A DNA stretch of 64,000 nt from Adiantum capillus-veneris (Eukaryota > Streptophyta > Polypodiopsida > Polypodiales > Pteridaceae), in assembly GCA_014529385.2 (NCBI GenBank), contig CM043944.1, positions 75,203,884 to 75,267,883 of the forward strand, read 5' to 3'. Under the pieces are notes generated by a model. It searched no databases. It worked only from the letters and a program-made list of their open reading frames with translations, and had not been told where the DNA came from. Every line of letters starts with the position of its first letter. Position 1 is the stretch's first letter. Both the position numbers and the translations under genes were made by a program. This document shows positions 54,532 through 63,626 of this stretch, piece after piece.

Positions 54532-55068
54532 ATGGAAAACAAATGGAAAAACTATACTTCTCCAGACATGGAAGCAGTTAAGCTTGAAGCTTATCAAAAT
54601 TTGGAAAGAATTACTCAAGAGATGTTGGAAAAACAAAAACCCAAGCTCGAAAGTATGGCAAAACCTAAAGAGATTGTGGTAAGAACTAGTAAAGAACAAT
54701 CCGAAGTGGTGGTAGAACCCCACCTTGAAACAAAAGAGCTAGAACTTATAGTGTCGGGCAACGAAGATGCCTTAGACGGAATTCCATTCGTAGAAAAAGA
54801 CTGGCCAGGACACTTATGGAAAAAAGTTAAAGAGATTAATGATGGGAGCCTAACTATGAAGTCGGCTACTATAGAGGAAGTTTGGTTGGATAGTCTAACT
54901 CATGATATGGAAATGGATGCACAATCCTTGTATGGGGATTGCGGATCTGAAGCTTTAGGAATGTTCAAACCATTGACCTTGAAAACATTACCCTCTTACT
55001 TGGGAGATAACGAGGATGAATCCATAGTGTGTAAAACCACTCAAGTAAAAAGAGCTGACCAGAGGTAG
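54532..55068 (+). CDS. G2 gag-protease linker ORF
   Basis: 178 codons, Lys/Glu-rich at the start (MENKWKNYTSPDMEAVKLEA, helical or coiled coil), acidic in the middle (GNEDALDGIPFVEKDW). No catalytic motif. Its place between zinc knuckle and protease suggests a spacer of the polyprotein. Confidence 0.5.
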   Translation: MENKWKNYTSPDMEAVKLEAYQNLERITQEMLEKQKPKLESMAKPKEIVVRTSKEQSEVVVEPHLETKELELIVSGNEDALDGIPFVEKDWPGHLWKKVKEINDGSLTMKSATIEEVWLDSLTHDMEMDAQSLYGDCGSEALGMFKPLTLKTLPSYLGDNEDESIVCKTTQVKRADQR

Positions 55069-55189
55069 ACAACATCCATTCAATTATGTCTACACCCATC
55101 CAATGCACTCTTACTTTAGGAGAACTACTAAAAATCAGACCATATTTATGGAATGATCTACAAAAAACTCTAGAGAAGGTGGGAATAAC

Positions 55190-55488
55190 ATGGCTAATCC
55201 CAAAAAATTGGGAAAATTGAAACAGGAATTGGATAACAAAGAGATTAGATATGTTTCAATAAACAAAGTCGGAGAATACTATGAAGGGGAAGAAGGAAAT
55301 AGCACCCTTCTAGTGAAATATAATGACATAGAAACCATGGGAATACAAGATAGTGGGGCAGGCATAGCCATAGCCACGAAAGCAATATGGAAATCCTGGG
55401 GACAACCAGCCATTAGACAAACTCGATGAAATTGCAATTGGCTGATGGACACATCAAAAGACCCTTAGGACTGCTTTTAAAAGTGATA
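55190..55488 (+). pseudogene. G2 aspartic protease
   Basis: YNDIETMGIQDSGAGIAIAT carries the retropepsin DSGA catalytic box, followed by KAIWKSWGQPAIRQTR, a TGA at 55427, then LQLADGHIKRPLGLLLKVIR. The frame is ended by insertion of a short MITE-like element at 55489. Downstream retropepsin residues were not found after the element. Confidence 0.8.
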
Positions 55489-55662
55489 AGACCCGGGGGA
55501 TTCACTATGGATTTCTGTATGGTATCACGTAGTGTACAAGAGGGGGGTTTTTAGAGGTCAGACATAAGCGTATACAATAGGGGTAGCCCCCCAATATTTC
55601 ATGCTCGTACCGTATGCATAAGGGAGGGGGGACCTACCCCCCGGGGGGGGTATTAAGTGCTT
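55489..55662. mobile_element. Short CCCGGGGGATTCAC element in the G2 protease
   Basis: Begins GACCCGGGGGATTCACTATG and ends CCCCCCGGGGGGGTAT, with TAA on both sides (55486-55488 and 55663-55665). In inverse orientation it matches 13080-13240, sharing TATACGCTTATGT and TGAATCCCCCGGG. No coding. Confidence 0.6.
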
Positions 55663-55859
55663 ATGCCATAAGACACATGCCATAACAAGCTAATTAAAGA
55701 ATCTTTCACATGAGGGTGTTGTTATTGGTATTTCAAAGAGTTGATTTACTCCACTAGCAAACTAAGATAGCTATACCAATGAGAAGATATGGTAGCTTCT
55801 AGATTTTTTGGGGTCGATGCTACCATAAACATTCTTCTATGTAGCCACTAGGAATCAAT

Positions 55860-56300
55860 ATCTTGGACATCTAGATCCTCATTAGCCTCTTCAACATCAT
55901 CATCATCAATACCACCATCTGCATTGCCTTTGTCTCCACATATGCACCCTCATTTTATTTATTGTTGTCTTCTTGCACATCATCCAAGTTACTATTCTCT
56001 TCTTCTTCTTCATATGCAAACTCAATAGCAACACCAATGACATGATCAAGAGATTCTCCTGCACCATGATACCAACTTTACAACCATCATTGTAATATAT
56101 AATAAATTTCCCAATCTTTGCATGTGCGTGCATTGTTTAGTAGCTTTTCAAACTCTTTCTTCTCATCTAGATCCTTGATATTGTCAGTCTTAAGGACAAC
56201 TAGAACTTTATCAGCTACCCTATGTAAAATATATTGGGGTTGATCACCATATTGTTGTTGTATGAGGTTCAGAAGGGCTTCCCTCTCATGTATTCCTTGA
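55860..56300 (-). pseudogene. Fragment of spliceosomal helicase BRR2 (N-terminal region), antisense to G2
   Basis: On the minus strand: GDQPQYILHRVADKVLVVLK, DNIKDLDEKKEFEKLLN, then (after a frameshift) GVAIEFAYEEEEENSNLDDV followed by QED. This follows the conserved N-terminal segment of plant BRR2 (U5 snRNP 200-kDa helicase): Q.QN.V..AADE.LAVLKND..K.P.KK.EIEKLLN, then VAVEFEE...EESD.D.VQE. BRR2 unwinds U4/U6 in the spliceosome; the helicase cassettes are absent. It reads without an intron. Stops at the frameshift make it a dead, captured piece. Confidence 0.75.
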
Positions 56301-56862
56301 GTGGGGGGGCCTTAGTCATGGGATATTCTTATGTATCACCAAGTTGACTTATGTATTAAATACTTTAAAGATTCCCTCTTACGTATCCCCTAACTAAGGT
56401 CCTCACACTCATCCCTTGTGTGCTATATGCTGAGACTAGGAAATGGCAGCAACATTGCATACACATTGCCAAACGGAGCTGCAGGCCTTGTTGGCAACCA
56501 GCTTGATGCCATTTCGAGTATGCTTTTGGATGGGGGGTTTGCTTGCTTAAATATGGCGGAGGCATTCCCATCCCATTTCAACCAATGAGAGCTTTGTGTT
56601 TGACTTGTTACTTGGTGAGCCAAAGGTCCTTTTTTTGATATCTGAACGCAGCAGCCACCATGTGGTATTATTTAAAAAAAACATCGTTGCCAAACTTCGC
56701 CTCGCCGTGAAAAGCTACCAGGTGAATAAAATAAAAAGTGCACTCTACGTTGTGTTGCAGTCGCGCAGATCATCAAGTTGTAGGGTACGTCGCATGCTTG
56801 CCAACGTGATGAGCACTCCCAACGACAAGTCTACAGATTAGCAGCTCTTAGGGGGAGAAATC
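56301..56862 (+). other. Possible captured coding fragment, unrecognised
   Basis: Plus-strand frames near 56440-56580 read LPNGAAGLVGNQLDAISSML then DGGFACLNMAEAFPSHFNQ, which looks like real protein sequence but matches no family I can name. A second open piece (56596-56841) is basic and ends at TAG. The sequence lies between the BRR2 and dehydrin-like fragments. Confidence 0.3.
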
Positions 56863-57123
56863 ATGGCCAACATGAGGGAGAAGATCGGCGACAAACTGCA
56901 TATGGGCGGCCACAAGAAGGAGGAGCCCCACACTGTAGGAGCCACCCATGCGCCTCATTATGCAGCCCCCCCTGGCTATGGCGCCGCATGGCAGAGGTCT
57001 CGTTCTAGTGCTACTAAAACAGAAGATATCAGATTTCAATCAATGATCAGTTGGCCTAATCTAGAGTCGAATCACCAACACTCATTGCCTTCCCAAGTCG
57101 GTCAGCACATGCATATGTCCTAG
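56863..57123 (+). pseudogene. Dehydrin-like N-terminal fragment
   Basis: The ORF starts MANMREKIGDKLHMGGHKKE, resembling the N-terminus of small plant dehydrins (MAG..KIGD.LH.GG..KE). After about 25 residues the similarity stops; no K-segment or Lys-rich tail follows, so only a first-exon-sized piece is present. Dehydrins are hydrophilic proteins of dehydration and cold stress. Confidence 0.5.
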
Positions 57124-57740
57124 TGTATTCTATAGATGTTATATAGCAAGGCCCACCAAGCAAGACTAGTTATGAAATGGTGATGCATGTTTTGGATAGG
57201 TGCCCACTTAAAAAGGGATGTGTGTAAACACTCTAAATTTAGAGTACCCTGTCTAGTTCTAAAATCTGAGATTTCCAAATTCCACTCAGTTCAAGATCTG
57301 GTTTTGAACTCAGAGCGGGAAGAGAGTAGGCCTACTGTGGGGGCAAGCGTGGCTGTCACTCTCGCGAGCTTCAGTGTGCAATCTACCATGGAAGAAGTTC
57401 GGAGAGCTGTAGGTAGGGTCATACTACAGGGGTCGCAATTTGCAGGGCAAGAGAAACCGCTACAGCAGCACGTATAGGCCGAGGTGCCATTCAAGAGGGG
57501 GCGCCACCCACAGAACAAGCGAGGGCCGAGGGGAGATGCTCTTTGGCCAAAGCTGAGAGGCAGCTGTGTCCCGAAGCTTGAGGGCTAGCCAAAAGCAGAG
57601 CAAGAAGGCCAAAGCTGATAAAAGAACAGAGTGAGCGTCACATGCTCAGACCAGAAGAGGGGAGAGCACTGCAAGGCGGCAAGCTTCAAGGGGGTTTGTG
57701 AAGACTCGTAATCAGTGAACTCCATAAGCAGAAGGGGGTG
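57124..57740 (+). other. No gene recognised; unclear coding traces
   Basis: The open frame 57187-57477 contains SRPTVGASVAVTLASFSVQS and EEVRRAVGRVILQGSQFAGQ, which could be another captured piece, but I cannot name it. The string GTGCAATCTACCATGG occurs twice (57380 and 57750). Confidence 0.3.
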
Positions 57741-57812
57741 CGCTACAAGTGCAATCTACCATGGTCGACAACTTGCAAGCAGCGATGCACTCTGTAGACC
57801 ACATGGCTCAAG

Positions 57813-57815
<3 letters not shown>

Positions 57816-57851
<36 letters not shown>
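57816..57851 (+). repeat. (TC)18 microsatellite
   Basis: A pure TC run. It lies at the start of the receptor-kinase fragment, in intron-like sequence. Confidence 0.95.
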
Positions 57852-57854
<3 letters not shown>

Positions 57855-57929
57855 GGCATGGACATGGGTTTTTTGATTCTCTCGATTGTAGGGTTTATTT
57901 CATGATTGTTGAGAGATTTTTCTGTCTTA

Positions 57930-59370
57930 CATAGGGTATTGTTGCTCAAACTACTTGCAATGTTTGTGGGTCTTGTGGTCACAAGCTTGCAACTAGTATT
58001 TCACAAGTCAAACTCTGTCACAAGTAAGCTTACCTTTCATTGTAGGGGTTTTTGATGTTCCATGCTTGTTTCATATTATGTACATCTTGTGACATAAGTT
58101 TTTTGCTCTATCTAGATATTCAGGAAACCCTGTGTGTGAGAGCAACAGTGCAGATTGTGTCCCTTCACCAAGGTCCCCGCTAGGACCCAACAGTAGTCCC
58201 CCTTCCCCCCCATAAAAGAAAAGCAGCACTGGAGCAATTGTAGAAGGGGCTGTAGCTGGAATTCTGGTGGTGGCCATTGCTATTTTTATTGTTGTCTTAC
58301 TGTTGTTGTTTCAAGAAGAAACCCCCTTTACAGAAGGATCCCAAAGTCGATGTTCCTCGAGAAGGAGGAGTGGAAATAAATCAAATATATGAAAACTCAG
58401 GTACATAATTCAGCTCTCAACTGAGACTCTCTCCACTGCATTTTTCTTTGTGTTGTTTCTCAGAAGGGCAGATGCAATGCACAACTCACTAAAGGCACTC
58501 TCTGAATAACAAAGGGATGCTGCCAGTAAATCTTAAAGCATGTTTCTATGTTTTGTTTCTCAAAAAGGCAGATGTAATGCACAACTCACTAAAGGTACTC
58601 TCTGAAGAACAAAGGGATGTTGCCAATCCTTAAGAGTCATCTGGATCATGTTTGTCTTTCTTGGCTTAGCAAGAAACAACCAACAATAGAAGGAAAGCCT
58701 TACCAAAATAGATATTCACAGCGTCTGTCTTCCCGAGCTTTAACCGTCGTCTATTGTAGCTTTTCTATTATGACATCTCAAAGGTTATGTCTTTGAAAGT
58801 CCCTGCTCTGTATCAAGCAATCAAAACTACATTTTCAGCATTAAGGTTAAGGTGGCTAGAGTTTCTACATGTAGATTCCACAACCCTTCCTAGTGTACCT
58901 CACGAGGGCATAAACGACAATTGCCACTTCAAAAAAGAAACACTGGTCTTGTTGCTTTTAGCAAAGATGATTGCAATCATACGGAAATGCCAACCAAACT
59001 CTCTTTACTTATTACTGAGTTTATATTAGTTAAGGGTATGTGTGATGAACAATGTGGATGATTTTGAGTGATGGTGCAAAGCAGAGTTAAAAGTACTTGT
59101 TGGTGAAATATCATTTTTGTTCTGCCATTGGCTTTCTATTGAGCTTCTTGTTTTTATTTTCAATTCAGGAGCTTGCTGAGGGTGACCACTCACTTGGCTT
59201 TTTTCTTCTTCTTTTTCTTTTCATGGATACCAATTCCCAACAAGGCTATGCCGAAGCTTGCTGTTCAAGAGTTCTCCTTTGAAGAAATCAAAATTGCCAC
59301 AAATAATTTTGAACCAAGCTTGGTCAAGGGGGATTCAGTCTAGTGTACAAAGGTTTCCTTCAAGAGTGTT
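57930..59370 (+). pseudogene. Receptor-like kinase fragments (ectodomain end, membrane segment, kinase start)
   Basis: One piece (about 57930-58013) reads TTCNVCGSCGHKLATSISQV and ends at a GTAAGC donor. A second, after a TAG acceptor, reads YSGNPVCESNSADCVPSP and, past a stop, a membrane segment AIVEGAVAGILVVAIAIFIV (about 58230-58310), then basic KKK. A third (about 59245-59360) has the kinase lead FSFEEIKIATNNFEPS and, after a shift, GGFSLVYKGFLQ, the glycine loop region. The order matches LRR-type receptor kinases. Introns appear kept, which points to capture from genomic DNA. Most of the kinase is missing. Confidence 0.75.
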
Positions 59371-59409
59371 TTTTTCATGATTGCTGAGAGCTTTTCTTGA
59401 GTGTTCGAC

Positions 59410-60060
59410 AGGATGGGACAACCAGATGCAGTGACTATGATAGCATTAATTTTTGGTTATAGCCAGCATGGGTGCACGACGGAATCGGTGCACGACGGAA
59501 GTTTTTGAGATCTTCCAAGGAATGCTAGCCAAAGGTCTAGAGCCAGATGACTTTGTTTTGTCTAGCCTCTTGAAAGCCTATTCAGGGTATGCTTGTCCAT
59601 TGTCTTGTAGTGGAGATGGGCTTTGATGAGGATGCCATCGTCGGAAGCGCTCGTGTTGAAATGCGGCGATATTTTAGATGCTTGCAAAGTGTTTAGCACC
59701 ATTCTAGGAACACAGCTGCTGTTATGGAACTCCTTGACTGCAGGGTTTGCATTGCAGGGGGTGCAAGGTTTAGTGTCGAGTTATGTCGAGGATTTGCAAA
59801 GACAAGGTTTGAAGCCGGACAAGCTGGGCCTTGCTTGCTTGCTTTCTGCTTGCAGTGGATTGGGTTAGGTGGGCAATGGCTGCACCCTTTTTCAACGGAT
59901 GCACAAGAGGCATGGTGTTACCCCAACAATAGAGGACTTCACTTGCATAGTAGACCTACTGAGCTGAGCAGGGCTAGTAACACGAGCAGAAGATTTGCTT
60001 CAAAGCATGCTGGCTCCCTCAGACACTGTTGGTTGGTCTACTATGTTGAGCCATTTTAGG
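59410..60060 (+). pseudogene. Pentatricopeptide repeat (PPR, PLS/E-type) gene fragment
   Basis: Repeats in order with stops and frameshifts: DAVTMIALIFGYSQHG, TEVFEIFQGMLAKGLEPDDF then VLSSLLKAYSG; CGDILDACKVFSTI; LWNSLTAGFALQG; VEDLQRQGLKPDKLGLACLL then SACSGLG; RMHKRHGVTPTIEDFTCIVD; AEDLLQSMLAPSDTVGWSTM. The last two resemble the L2/S2-E region of plant organelle RNA-editing PPR proteins. The gene is truncated at both ends. PPR genes of this type occur in land plants, in large numbers in ferns and lycophytes. Confidence 0.85.
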
Positions 60061-60383
60061 ACATTTGGCGATGCAAGGGACACTTCACACTCTTCTTCTG
60101 GCTTACATTCCAATTTAGTGCACCACATATGTTTCAGTGATTCAACAAAGTCTTGAACCTTCAAGTTTCCATAAGCGATGGCGAATGTGATACATGCACC
60201 ACTTTCGAGAGGGAGGGCTCCGGTGAGCACCAGCCCGCGTTTCATTTGAGTTGCTTTGCTTGGCGAGTGATTATGCACATGTTCCTACTCATTAGCCGGT
60301 GCTAGCTAAGATGGAATCACTGGACACCGGGTAGCGGGGCAGTAGATGAACAATATTCGTATAGCAACCAACAAGGCGGCGGG
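60061..60383. other. No gene recognised
   Basis: Sequence between the PPR fragment and the 3' ORF. The open minus-strand frame over 60000-60278 overlaps PPR sequence and has no domain of its own. Confidence 0.4.
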
Positions 60384-61271
60384 GTGAAGAGTCGCTCTAC
60401 AATGCAAGGATTGCAATTGAATGACTTCAATTGGCTAATTGCTTGGACTGAGTTTATGAGGTGGATACCTCCTCGTCACAGAAGTTGTGAATGCACAAAC
60501 AGGTGCAAAAGGCAGCCAAATCGGATAAAGAGCTGGTTGAACAAGAATCCTAGATACTTGATTCTATTCACAAGAGCACCTGCAGCACTTCGAAAAGACC
60601 CGACTTTTTGTCCTGTACCTAGAATAAGGACATGGCAAGCACATGAAGCAATGGCAAAGAAGCGGCCGATATGGCTGAATTATCCGAGATTGCTAGCTCC
60701 AAAAAAGGAAACATCGAGAGAGAAATACATGGTGAAACCCCTAACGGATGCCATGGCATTCTTCTAAAGTCTCCCTGATCTCTCATGTGTTATGCTCTAC
60801 AAAATTTGCCGAATGTTGCTCACATGCATTGAAGCTTCTCATGAGCCAGAGCAAGTAGGAGCACAGTGGATGTCGTTCCTTGAGGGAAATAAAGGTCTTT
60901 GCTACGACCTCAGTAGCCAACCTTCCAAAGAAGTCCTTTATGGCTTCTATGCGCGCTGCATGTTCTTGCCATCTCACAATATGTTGGCGTTTGAGAAAGC
61001 ATTCTATACAAGGTTTTTCACTTGGCGAACGAAGACTTCTGGGCCAGTGATCAGCAACCTAACTTCTAGATTCGTAGGCTACTCAGCCATCAAGCTCAAG
61101 AACAGAGTCACCATGCAACTTTTGCAGGTTCCAGACAAAGAAATAAAGATCAGATATGAGAAAGCTTTACATGCACTTAAAGACCGCCTTGCCAGTCGTC
61201 AACCTAAAGATTATTTCAGTCCTAAAGCTGTGTGTCAAGGGATGATACAGGCGAGGAGGGGGGAATGTTAG
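60384..61271 (+). pseudogene. G2 3' ORF of unknown function
   Basis: About 295 codons in one frame with a single TAA at 60765-60767. The N-part is basic (CECTNRCKRQPNRIKSW, RPIWLNYPRLLAPKKET). The C-part is globular-looking (CRMLLTCIEASHEPEQVGAQ, MFLPSHNMLAFEKAFYTRFF, YEKALHALKDRLASRQPK). The frame runs through the polypurine tract into the 3' LTR, so it belongs to the element rather than to the captured fragments. Not integrase. It could be an extra ORF, as in some large gypsy lineages; no membrane segment or signal peptide to suggest an envelope. Confidence 0.5.
61253..61265 (+). other. Polypurine tract of G2
   Basis: GAGGAGGGGGGAA immediately before TGTTAGCAG. Confidence 0.8.
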
Positions 61272-62130
61272 CAGTAAGCTAACTTGGATACCATCTTTTG
61301 GAGCTCTCATTGTAAAAGCATTTATTATATTGATGAATCGAGAATATTGTAACTCCTATTTTCCGGATAAACTTTGCAATTGATGAATCGGGGCTACAAG
61401 CTTCCACATTGTATCAACCTGTCTTTATTTAGAGTTCCCAGATTATTAGTTTTGACCACCAAAAACCTTGGCTAAGGTATAAAAGCCAATTTTTGTAAGT
61501 TATTATTATGTTTTGGATAACGAAATACATAGCGTGAGCGAAGGGGGCTCACTTCTCTCCTTCTCGTGCTTCTTACTCCCTCTCTGGTTGTCACATTGCA
61601 GTCACATTTGTTGAGTTGCAATCGCACGTAAGAGCTCTACGCATTGATGTAAGCATTTCACAATATTTTGTAACTTTTGGTGTCATCAACCTACGGCCTA
61701 ATTTCATCATAAGTAAGAATTTACACTTCAAAATCAAAAACTAAGCATAGACGGGGTATCGGGGCATCATTGCTAAGCATTTAGATGCATTTGGATCGAA
61801 AACGACTAAGTCAAAAATCCATTGTTGTTAATAAGCATGTGAACTTAGGTCTTATTAACATGTCCTAGAAGTTTTGTTATGTTTGAATGTCATTTGATGT
61901 TGCTACATATGTGATTTGTTTATCGATGAGCGATTGGTTCTTGGTGATTTCTGTCATTTGAGTGTATCTTGATTTAGATGCAAGTTATTTGTTTTTTCCC
62001 AAGAGATTGACAACCTCTTGTAGCCTCTATGCACTAGTCGAGTCAGCTTCGTCTCATGGATTGACAATTTGTTCGTGGTTCTCACTACATCTACAATAAG
62101 ATAAGAGTGAGGTTAGACAGTCGTCCCACA
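61266..62130 (+). repeat. 3' LTR of G2
   Basis: 865 bp, TGTTAGCAGTAAGC to CGTCCCACA, with clean TG...CA ends. The TATA box is at 61478-61484. Compared with the 5' LTR it lacks about 44 bp (after TTGTTAATAA, near 61833). Confidence 0.9.
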
Positions 62131-62470
62131 ATCACTTGTATATCCTTTTGCTTTTGATAAATCAATGAAGAGCTCACTTTGTGGGTATATGATTTTTGTC
62201 AAAGAGTTCCTAAAAGGTGCTAATGTTTCATCAAATATAAATGGAAGGAATCAAGAAGAGTTACACTTGTCTAATTTTCTAAAAGGATTCTCAAGATGTG
62301 TTCATCAATGATATCTCTATGGACTTACCTCCACAATGAGGGGACGATGACCATGGCATTGAGCTTTGTTCAGGAAGCTCACCACCTAACAAGCCTCCTT
62401 ATCGAGTTTCTCAAGCTCAACAAGAGGAGATCATGAGCCAAGTACAAGAAGCGGTTGAGAAAGTAATGGT
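62131..62470 (+). pseudogene. G1 gypsy: protease-RT linker (after the G2 insertion)
   Basis: Continues the frame cut at 48983 (LVYPFAFDKSMKSSLCGYMI), then stops and shifts. Near 62345-62470 comes the RT lead: DDDHGIELCSGS, PPYRVSQAQQEEIMSQVQEA, the usual L....PP.R.P......E...Q of gypsy RTs. Confidence 0.75.
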
Positions 62471-63230
62471 GAGGCCTAGCTTCTCTCCCTTTTGTTCTCC
62501 AGTCTTTTGGTGCAAAAGAAAGATGGTACATACCATATGTGTGTGGACTATCAAGCACTAAACCATATCACTATGAAAACAGATTTTTTGTGCCTCGAGT
62601 AGAAGATCTATTTGATAAGCTAAAAGGCTCTATCTACTTCAAGAGGATTGACCTCAAAAGTCGCTATCATCAAATAAGGATAGTGGATGAAGATATCCTA
62701 AAGACCGCGTTTCACACAACGTTTGGTATTTATGAATATCTAGTCATGCCTTTTGGCTTGACTAATGCATCAGCCACGTTCAATCATCTAATGGAGAAAA
62801 TCTTTAAACCCTGCCGCAAATTCACTAGAGTGTTCTTTGATGATATCATTATCTACTCCAAGTCTTTGGAGGAACATAAGTAACATCTCCAAGTGATTTT
62901 TCAAGCATTGAGCGAGAACAAGTTTTTTCTCAACCAAAAGAAAAGAGAATTTTTCCTTCAAGAGATTCAATACCTAGGTCATATTATCTCTCAAGATGGT
63001 ATCCATATGGATCCATCAAAGTTAGAGGTAATAAAAGCATAGCCTAATCCAAGGAATCTACATGAGCTAAGAAGCTTTATTGGGATGTGTGACATACTAT
63101 AGATGCTTCATAGCAAAATTGTCTCAAATAGCAGGACCACTACATGACTAAACTAAGAAGAACGTTAAGTATTTATGGAATGCTAATGAGAAAAACGCTG
63201 TTGACAAGCTCAAAGAGAACCTTACCTCCC
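62471..63230 (+). pseudogene. G1 gypsy reverse transcriptase
   Basis: In order: FSPFCSPV, (shift) LLVQKKDGTYHMCVDYQALN, (shift) DLFDKLKGSIYFKRIDLKSR, YHQIRI, KTAFHTTFGIYEYLVMPFGL, TNASATFNHLM, then the catalytic box FFDDIIIYSKSLEEHK ended by TAA at 62881. FFDD instead of YxDD is common in gypsy copies. Then KREFFLQEIQYLGHIIS and an RNase H lead. At least three frameshifts. Confidence 0.88.
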
Positions 63231-63600
63231 AACCAGTCCTCATGTTTGTGGATCTCTCAAAGCTATTTGAGGCCCAATGCGTGCTTGTGGTGATTGCCTT
63301 GGAGCAGTTTTGCTTCAAGAAGGGCATGTCATAGCATATGAGATCCGAAGGGTCAATATAGATGAACGCGTCTTAGGCATTTATGAGAAAGAGCTTTTAG
63401 CTCCTACATGCCCTAGACACATGGAAGGATTATTTATTGGGGACTCCGTTTATTCTACAAACAGACCACTAGAGTCTCAAGTACTTCATGACGCAAACCA
63501 AGATTTTCGACAAGCAAATGAGGTGGGAAATTTTTCTTTTGCAATTTAATCTAAACACAATCAAGTGGCTGATGCACTTTCACAACGACCAAAAGTTAAT
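63231..63600 (+). pseudogene. G1 gypsy RNase H
   Basis: The frame 63277-63549 reads MRACGDCLGAVLLQEGHVIA, YEIRRVNIDERVLGIYEKEL, matching the gypsy RNase H (D.S..G.GAVL.Q...P.AY.S..L...E..Y...E.E). The tail SKHNQVADALSQRP follows an in-frame TAA. The first catalytic Asp region is shifted. Confidence 0.8.
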
Positions 63601-63626
63601 GCGGTACTCACAATGATCTATCTTCT

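Larger units (their letters stand above)
48984..62130 (+). mobile_element. G2: 13.1-kb gypsy-type LTR element without RT/integrase, carrying host gene fragments
   Basis: LTRs at 48984-49892 and 61266-62130, primer site (tRNA-Asp type), leader repeats, gag, zinc knuckle, protease, 3' ORF, polypurine tract. The flanks ACCAC (48979-48983) and ATCAC (62131-62135) are a likely target duplication with one change. The G1 frame is restored across it. Between protease and 3' ORF, where RT, RNase H and integrase should lie, there are a short MITE-like element and pieces of host genes (BRR2, dehydrin-like, receptor kinase, PPR). It would need another element's enzymes. Confidence 0.85.

Noticed and set aside
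59410-60060. Functional PPR gene
   Set aside because: Several stops and frameshifts, both ends missing, and location inside an LTR element.
60000-60278. 92-codon minus-strand frame as a gene
   Set aside because: It is antisense to the PPR fragment and has no domain.
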